From contig CM042009.1 in assembly GCA_023525715.1 (NCBI GenBank), forward strand, positions 125,764,819 to 125,828,818: 64,000 bases of DNA. The letters run 5' to 3'. Positions 54,967 through 64,000 of this stretch are shown here, piece after piece. Within the stretch, counting starts at the first letter, position 1. Each line of letters opens with the position of its first letter. A program made the translations under genes and the position numbers. Below the pieces are notes generated by a model. The model worked only from the letters and a program-made list of their open reading frames with translations, ran no database searches and had not been told where the DNA came from. This stretch comes from Cichorium intybus. Its lineage: Eukaryota; Streptophyta; Magnoliopsida; Asterales; Asteraceae.

Positions 54967-56334
54967 ATGTCGTCATCATCGTTATTTTCTATTTTCACGG
55001 ATACAGAGACGTTAACAGAGTTAACATTTATTGGTAAAATAATGCAAGGGGCAATCACATTTTCAGAAAAACAAGGCCAAAAGTTCACATTCAAAGAGAA
55101 AAAAGTGATCTTTTACGGAGAGAACTGAAGTTGGCCACAGTCGTCTAATTGAAGACTACTTCACTGGTGATGTCTTGTACGTTGTAAAGTTTGACGAAGG
55201 TTCCGAATGAGGAATGAATTATTCCTATGCATAGTCGATGATTTGAAGTCAAGGTTCTCATATTTTCAATAGCGGAAGGATATATTTCCAATCCAAAATA
55301 CACATCCATAATACGTTAGTTAGTAGTCGACTTCGGAGCTGACTCATGGGATGAGCACTTGAGGATGTCTGAGTGGACTGCATGGGACACACTTTAGAAG
55401 TTTGCTAAAACTATCATTTTGGTTTACATCGCACAATATTTTTTGCAAGCCAATTTGGAACGATGCCCACCAATTATATACGGCACATGTAAACAAGCAT
55501 GAGTTTTATAAATGCTAGGTAGCATCGGTTATACGCATTGGCCGTGGGCAATGTGCCCAAATACATGACATGGTTAGTAGATGCAATGTGATTATAAAGA
55601 GCCTACAATAATTTTAGAATGGGTAGCGTCGTACGATATTTGGTTTTGACATGCATTTTTGGTGTCTCCGGTTCAAAGAATGAGATGAATGTGCTTGAGC
55701 AGTCGTCGATATTCAACAACATTTTTCTTGTAAATGCTTATAACATATTGTTTAAAGTGAATGGAGTATCATACAAGCGGGGTATTATTTTACAGATGAG
55801 ATATATCCGAAGTATTTTGTATTTTTCAAATCATGAACACATCCATATGACGAAAAAAGATTAAAAGTTAACGCAACCCAAAAAGAACTTAGGAAGGATA
55901 TCGAACAAGCATTTGATATCCTTAAGAGACGTTGATAGATAATCGAAAATCTCGCATGTTCATGAGACAATAGAAAAATACAAAGATTAATGTACATGTG
56001 CATCATATTATATAATATGGTTTTAAAAGACGAAGAAAAAAAGATATGTTACTACGATGAAAACGAAATTTTGTCATCCGTTGAAGTAATAGGTATTGAT
56101 ATGTCATAATACATAGCAAATAGAATGGAAATACACATTTGAAGTACGTAACTGAGATATGCATCACAAACATCAAGTTGATTTGGTGGAGCATGTTTAT
56201 ATAAATTATATGCATAACGTCGAAAACTTATACGATGATTTGTTCGAGTTGTCGGATGAAGATCCGATGAGTATTTGGATATCGAGCTAGAAGAGAATTC
56301 GTACGATAATCCAGATGACAATTCGGAGGAGTGA
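54967..56334 (+). pseudogene. PIF/Harbinger transposase (plant transposon protein), decayed
   Basis: From ATG 54967 to TGA 56332-56334 the three forward frames together carry a HARBI1-like DDE transposase, broken by many frameshifts and stops. Recognisable blocks in order: RMRNELFLCIVDDL (55206-), ELTHG/SWDE-like and HGTHF stretches, then FGVSGSKNEMNVLEQS and NGVSYKRG (55645-55780), a YPKYF-like block, and KELRKDIEQAF (55885-55925), which in intact relatives includes the last acidic catalytic residue. A C-terminal ELSDEDPMSIW stretch is typical of plant members. The product would nick and rejoin DNA at the element's ends with TWA TSDs. The Tourist-like MITEs at 27.6, 42.8 and 43.7 kb use such an enzyme, though whether this family mobilised them is unknown. 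TATA-like CTATAAATA lies near 54888. Confidence 0.85.
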
Positions 56335-56677
56335 ACTTTGTAGTTAATTATTGTAATTTTTAATTTTCGTTTTAATTGTCATTTGTAGTTTTTATTTAAT
56401 AAGGTATTTTCTTTTTTATTAATTTTAGTATTGTTTAATCAAATTAAATTTGTTATAAGTTTAATTAATTAAATTTGTTATTTAAATTTTTTTTTTAAAT
56501 GAAGGAAAAATGAGGAGTGATCATTTTTTAGAGTAAAGGAGTTTAGAAAGAATAAAAAATGACATGACACATAGAAGACCATAAAAAATAAAAATACAAT
56601 AAAAAGTAAAAGACACATATACCCTTTAGTCTTACTATCGTTATGATCTGTTATATTGGTCCTAGTTTACTGTCTAT
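56335..56677. other. A+T-rich 3' flank of the Harbinger remnant
   Basis: No feature. The element's right terminus probably lies here or was lost. Confidence 0.45.
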
Positions 56678-56926
56678 ATGATATTTAGAGAAAATTGCAT
56701 TTTTGGTCACTGTGGTTGCCAAAATTTGCTACTTTGGTCCAAAATGATTTTGACTAGCACCACAGGTCCAAAAAATTTAATTTGTTGCGAGTTTGATCCA
56801 CTTTTTTTAAAAATACTTAAAATGACAGTTTTACCCTTCCTGTTTTCTTTTTCCTTTTTTTTAATTTATTTATGGTATTTTAATTTAAAAAAAAAACAAA
56901 AAGAGCTCCCACACTCTTTAACCGTA

Positions 56927-56929
<3 letters not shown>

Positions 56930-56964
<35 letters not shown>
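56930..56964. repeat. (CT)n microsatellite
   Basis: About 35 bp of CT dinucleotides inside the Pack-MULE. Confidence 0.95.
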
Positions 56965-56966
<2 letters not shown>

Positions 56967-57137
56967 AAATTAGGAAATCCTAAATTCATCACCATCGGAT
57001 GCCACCCTGGCACCCTCCACCACTGCTCCACTCCGGCAACCACGTACACCAACATTCCCATTTCTGGAATCGACATCATTTTCTAATAATTTTCCACTGG
57101 ATTACAGGCGACCGTCGGAGAAACGAAGCAACAACGA

Positions 57138-57329
57138 ATGCGAAGGTTTAGGCTGCCTGAGAAAGCAGAGGTAGATCAGGTGAAGGCGGCAATGGAGAAT
57201 GATGTGCTCACAGTCACTATGCCTAAAGTTGAAGTACAGAAACCTGAATGTGAAATCGATTCAGATCTCTGGTTGAATTCGATTGGACAAGGTTACCGGA
57301 AGAGTATGCGTTTCAATTCCCTCCCGTAA
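57138..57329 (+). pseudogene. Captured fragment of a class I small heat-shock protein gene
   Basis: The frame from ATG 57138 reads RRFRLPEKAEVDQVKAAMEN and then VLTVTMPKVEVQKPE. This is the C-terminal half of the alpha-crystallin domain (beta strands 7-9) of plant class I sHSPs, chaperones that bind unfolding proteins in the cytosol. It covers about 37 residues; the N-terminal arm, the dimerisation loop and the C-terminal I-X-I anchor are absent. After EIDSDLW the homology ends and the frame runs on to TAA-type termination at 57329. An AG acceptor-like site lies upstream (GGATTACAG, about 57107). The fragment is complete in frame but too short to act as a chaperone. Confidence 0.85.
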
Positions 57330-58101
57330 ACTCGTCCCACTTCTTATCTCCTCTCTCTCTATCTCTTTCTCTCTTATAAAGAAATGGATGCAACCCGATG
57401 CAGACCTCCCCATCACCACCGTCTTCTGCCTTTTCTTCTTCCACATTCCTCTCCTCTTCACCTTAGTTCATCTTTGCGGTACAACTTCTTTCTTCGTAAC
57501 ATTGCTTGCAAACTTCAAATTGTTGTTGTTTTGCGTTTGATAAGGGTCCATTGTTTTCAAATCCACGTCGGCGAAGGTTTAGGACGCCGATCTGAGGTCG
57601 GAGTAGGCGGAGGTTCAAAAAAAAGGAACGAGCTCTCGATCCGAGCGACTCGTCGACGAAGGCAGCTGCCTTAGTGTTGGCCGGAAAGAATCAAAGGCAT
57701 GCGCTTTATCTTACTCATTTTGCTTCCAGATTCTGGGTTTGAAGCACGTTTTTTGGGTTTGAAGCAAGAGAGAAAGAGAGAGAAGAGAGGTGAGAGGATA
57801 TAGGGTGGGACCGGAGGTCTGAGAAACAGAGAGAGAAGGGGGAAGGATGAGGGGTGGGGGTTTTTATTTATTTTCTTATTTTTTTAAATCAAAAAGCATA
57901 AGATAAATTAAAAGAAAAGAAAAAAAGAAAAAAGAGGAAGCCGTAATCGTCCTTTCACGTATTTTTAAAAAATAATAGACCAAACTCGCAAAAAAAATCA
58001 ACTTTTTGGACCTATGGTGCTAGTCCAAAACTTTTTGGACTAAAAGTAACAATTTTTGGCAAACCACATGTACCAAAACTGTAATTAACTCATGATATTT
58101 A

Positions 58102-59519
58102 TATTGACAAACTTATGATCATATTATTTTTAGGAAGAGCTTATATGATATCTATTTGAATCTTTTTGATTAATTTTCATTCATAATAAAATATAATTAA
58201 CATTAATTTTAATTTGAAAATTAAAAGTTAAAAAGTAAATATAAATGCCATGTTGGTATTAGACGAAGGCACCAAGACAGATTTCATCTTCTACAACAGC
58301 TTACAACGGTCGAAATGAAATCAAATCTTTAATTATAATAGCAATCTCGTGTCTATCAAAACTTCGAGGATGCAACATACGGTAGAAACCCTAAATAAAT
58401 TATATAAATCATTACTAATGAACAATTTTAAGCTATATTGATATTACATATAAAACGATGAAGACACGTATCTTATATTGGACAAACAGTTTGGTTGATT
58501 CATGTGATGGTAAATCATGCCCTTTAAATTGACTTTTCGGTAATTAGATTTTCGTAATATAAGAAAAAAAATAAAGGTCGGATTGAACATAAATAGTAAA
58601 TGTTGAAATCATACCGGGCCCAATCAACATACGTCTCGTTATTGTTGTTAGCACTGAATAGGAAAAAGGCCCACCATTACCTAAACACTTGCATGGACAA
58701 CATTCGCTCACAAGTCAATGCCGTTTATCTTTTCGATTTGTTTTTCATTGTGAACTGGTGGTGATGTTGGCGGTGCAATCAGACCAAAGTAATGACACAT
58801 TAAAGAAATAGATATAAAATAAACGATTACATTAAAGAAATAGCAATTTTTGAATTATAAGGCCACAATCTTGACTACTACTTTTATTGATAACCCGAAA
58901 ACGATTTTAGTTCTTGTTATTATCAAGCAAATCATATTTGATTAAACTACTCCTTTTAAAGACAACAGAATTCCTAATAGCCCAAATAAAGCACCGTATA
59001 GTACAAAAGATGGCTTCAACCTAGATTTTCACACATGTCTACGTGCGAAGAGAAGAGAGCGAACATAACCACTCCTTATAAAAAGTGAATGACATAATAA
59101 ACACCCACCGTCATTCTATTTAGTTCATGATGAATGGGCGGGGTTTATATAGTTAAAGTTATTTGTTCCTTCTGTCCTAACGGGGAAAATGATATTCATG
59201 TGCCCTTTGATGGTTTTGTGTTGGCATCAATGCATGGTCGTGCTCGGACTGAATTGATAATGGATACATTGTATAGTCTGTTGTTGTCACCACAAATCTT
59301 TATTGAGAAACATAACCTTGAGCGTTTGATATTGACAAGCTTCCATGTCTCACTTTCATACATATATTTTGAAGAACAAATGAATATTTGATCATTTACC
59401 TAAGGGTTGCTCATAACTATGAGATATGAGAACAACAGTTGTCTTGGATGACATAAACCTTGCTAGGCTAGGGATTATATAGGACCAAATAGTTGTTGTG
59501 ACATATGTAAGTAGGAGAC
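58102..59519. other. No gene supported
   Basis: A+T-rich. A short open frame at 59134-59391 has no recognisable family. The last 100 bp before 59520 look like the 3' internal end of a copia element, with a purine tract GTAGGAGAC. Confidence 0.5.
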
Positions 59520-60209
59520 TGTTGGATATATGCTCATGCTATGCTAGAGACTATAAATAACAGTGATCTTTTGGATTACACACAAGAGATGATTTGAGCA
59601 TAAAATGATAAAAGGGAATAATCATGGACTAGTTTATTAACTTATCATCTTATGATGAGCTAATCGGTAACTAGTTGAATTCAATGGTTTAAAGGGGACA
59701 TATTTGAATGTCAAATACGGGATAAAGATAGTCGGTATATATTCAAAGTTAAGGACTAGATAAGGGTAATAAAAAATCCGAGTCGTAGACACAAGGGAGT
59801 TAACTGCCAAAAAGGTATCAATCTCTCCTCTCACTCTCACAACTCTCATTCACCTCTCCCTTCCTTCATCATCTCGGTTTTTGAAGCTCTCAGCCGAAAA
59901 CCTTAGGGTTTATGGTTGTTGCTTGCAGTTTGAAGGGCACAAAGGTAGTGATATTGTCAAGTGCTGCTAGATCATTGTCTTGAATGCGATCATATTAGAG
60001 GGATTCTATTCTCTGGATCTTGATTATCCCTACAATAAAAAGAAGATCAAGTTGTTTCATAATCTGCAAGAGTATGAGCTTTGATCTCTTTAGTATGTGT
60101 TGTTTTGTTGTATCTAGTCATGAACATATGATCCTCTAAGGATTATGGTTTTTTTTCTTTCTCTGTTATTGTATAATTGTTTAGTTTTGTAAATTAAACA
60201 TTTCCAACA
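59520..60209 (+). mobile_element. Copia-type LTR, 690 bp
   Basis: It starts TGTTGGATATATGC after the purine tract GTAGGAGAC and ends TTTCCAACA. TGTTGG and CCAACA are exact inverse ends. A TATA box (TATAAATA, 59552-59559) lies early. It is probably the 3' LTR of a non-autonomous element whose internal part lies to the left. No coding sequence was identified. Confidence 0.68.
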
Positions 60210-61828
60210 AAAATAATGTAAGACCTTAAAAATAAGTACTAATAGTTAAAACCAGGTTTAAGAATATTGTTAAGGTTTCTTATGGTCCCAACAAGGTATA
60301 AAATGAATACATGAGGATACGATAAATTCAAATGTATTGAGACATATGTTGAAAACAAAAATTTGAAGACATGTTTGATACCAATTTGGAATGACCCTGA
60401 AATTCTACCTTATAATGAAGAAGATACAAATGCTTAAAGTTGCATGTTCTACAAGAGACAATATTAATGCATACTCGGCCACACAAACATGCATACAAAC
60501 AATTGACCCACAACATTGAGATATTTAAACTGCAAATTGCATTGAGTTTCATCGTAGACTTCATCATATGAACCACTTCTTAATAAGTGACAGGTTTGAC
60601 TTTATAAGTGACAGGTTTGACGATTATCATCATCATCAGACATGTAAGCTTTTGTACCATGAGTTGTGAGAGTTGTGAAAATTGAAATCTATACATTGAA
60701 TTTCGTATTTTTGGATAGAATCTATGTTTTGTATTTCTTTTAGTTATTTAGCGTGAGGATTGAAATTTAAAATAGTTCAAAAACATTACTTTTTATTTTA
60801 TAAGAAAAACTAATATTAACCCATTATTTATTATCATATTAACATATTTTATAATACATGTATGTTGAATAGAAACTAAGTTGCCATTTTTACATCACGT
60901 CACAAAAAAATTAGAAAAATAGAAAGTATGTTGCTATTTAACATTAAAAAAAAAAAGAACTAAATTGTCTTTTTGCATCGAGTCACAAAAAGTAGAAAAT
61001 TAAAGATAGGTTATTTTGACATTTCAGTACACTTAAATACCGACACCAAAAAAATATAATGCTAGTCATATATTTAGAATTGAAAGATACAAGGAAAAGA
61101 CAATTTGTTTTTAATAGAAAGGAACGTTTGACCAACTAAGAGCTCTTGTTGAGTGATTAAAAGCCAAACAAGCATCATGTTTAAAAGTATGAAATGTCAT
61201 TAATTAGTATCATCATTACTCTCACATTATCAAATACTTCATTCAAAATGTAGCCAAGGTCACTTGAAGTTTTAGATTCTAAGAGATAAGTGGATTTTAA
61301 GTCAAGTGATAAAGACGTAGTCATCTAATTTTAATATTGAGAGTTTTATTTTCACTAAAGGGAATAGGTGGTTTTAGTGATTAGTTTAGGGATAGAAGTA
61401 AGATATATCTACGATTAAAAAAATAGGTGTTAAGCCTCCTAAGGTTGTCTCTTAGAACGTTATTATCTCGACTCATTTAAACTGTTTTTATCTTTATAAT
61501 GTCAAGCTCAAAGAAATAATTTTTCTTTTTCGGAAAAAAGTATTTTGCTGAGTTTGATACGTAATTATTTGTACAAGATTGGAAAAAATGTGTCACATGG
61601 TGTGTTTATAATGATGAAGTTGATTCACGTTATATCAGTGCGATTATGGAGCCAAAAGAATAGTGCTTCTTTTATATGACAAAACTACCTTTTCCCACCC
61701 CACTTCCGATAGTTTTGTTCACCTACATGGCTACATTGACTTTAACCCTATCCTTCTATTTTTATTAAAATAATAGAATTTTAAACCTAAAACATATAAA
61801 AACTTATTTTTATAATCAACGTTTTATA

Positions 61829-61832
<4 letters not shown>
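60210..61832. other. No gene recognised
   Basis: A+T-rich. TAAGTGACAGGTTTGAC is tandemly duplicated near 60584 and 60605. Confidence 0.5.

Positions 61833-61915
<83 letters not shown>
61833..61915. repeat. (TA)n microsatellite, array 1 of the second cluster
   Basis: 83 bp of pure AT, bordering a family B element on its right. Confidence 0.97.

Positions 61916-64000
<2,085 letters not shown>

Larger units (their letters stand above)
56688..58091. mobile_element. Pack-MULE, 1,404 bp, with about 155-bp inverted repeats and 10-bp TSD
   Basis: The left end (GAGAAAATTGCATTTTTGGT onward) and the complement of the right end (GAGTTAATTACAGTTTTGGT onward) align for about 155 bp at roughly 80% by eye. 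They share TGGTTTGCC-like, CTAGCACCA, AGGTCCAAAAA and TTTGCGAGTTTG. ATGATATTTA flanks both sides exactly (56678-56687, 58092-58101). Inside are a (CT)n tract, a fragment of a small heat-shock protein gene and other G+C-richer DNA of unknown origin. There is no transposase. This is the structure of a non-autonomous Mutator-like element that captured host gene sequence. Confidence 0.9.

Noticed and set aside
59134..59391. 85-codon open frame upstream of the copia LTR
   Set aside because: No family resemblance. It is probably the noncoding interior of a non-autonomous element.

Overview
This window is plant nuclear DNA, almost certainly from a eudicot. It is A+T-rich and built almost entirely of transposable elements: Ty1/copia and Ty3/gypsy (Athila-type) LTR retrotransposons, non-autonomous copia derivatives, hAT, PIF/Harbinger, Mutator-like (MULE) and Helitron fragments, two tRNA-derived SINEs, and long (TA)n microsatellites. 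I could not assign a species. The only apparently intact host gene is a fasciclin-like arabinogalactan protein gene (FLA11/12 type) on the minus strand at 26081-26839.

Layout. 1-8.3 kb: a minus-strand chromovirus-like LTR, a decayed copia polyprotein split by a minus-strand solo LTR, and remains of a minus-strand copia 5' end (LTR plus initiator-Met primer site). 8.3-9.2 kb: unassigned, G+C-richer DNA. 9.2-25.6 kb: two nested Athila elements. Athila-1 (from 9417) lacks everything upstream of the RT catalytic block, where it abuts a 198-bp (TA)n array; the rest, through its 3' LTR (15415-17128), is open. It appears inserted in the protease of Athila-2 (17129 to about 25630). Both carry a third ORF of the ATHILA ORF-1 type between pol and the 3' LTR, preceded by a predicted leader intron.

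25.6-28.9 kb: the FLA gene and two small MITEs. 28.9-36.2 kb: a copia 5' LTR and gag remnant, then a minus-strand, Gag-only copia-like element (LARD/TR-GAG type) that hosts a hAT MITE and ends at an exact 62-bp copy of the Athila-2 LTR start. 36.2-51.6 kb: Helitron 3' termini, a SINE with a 14-bp target-site duplication (TSD), Tourist-like and hAT MITEs, and three MULE-type inverted-repeat elements, one with a nested hAT. 52.2-54.9 kb and 61.8-64 kb: strings of foldback elements separated by (TA)n arrays. 55-56.3 kb: a decayed PIF/Harbinger transposase. 56.7-58.1 kb: a Pack-MULE carrying a fragment of a class I small heat-shock protein gene. 59.5-60.2 kb: a copia-type LTR.

Three structures stand out. 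First, unrelated inverted-repeat families all sit inside (TA)n arrays, as if (TA)n were a shared insertion target. Second, each Athila element has its own short palindrome, repeated with near-helical spacing both in the LTR upstream of the TATA box and again upstream of the third ORF. Third, the Pack-MULE has a captured chaperone fragment and a 10-bp TSD. All calls come from reading the sequence by eye. Identities are estimates, and element boundaries are firm only where a TSD is quoted.
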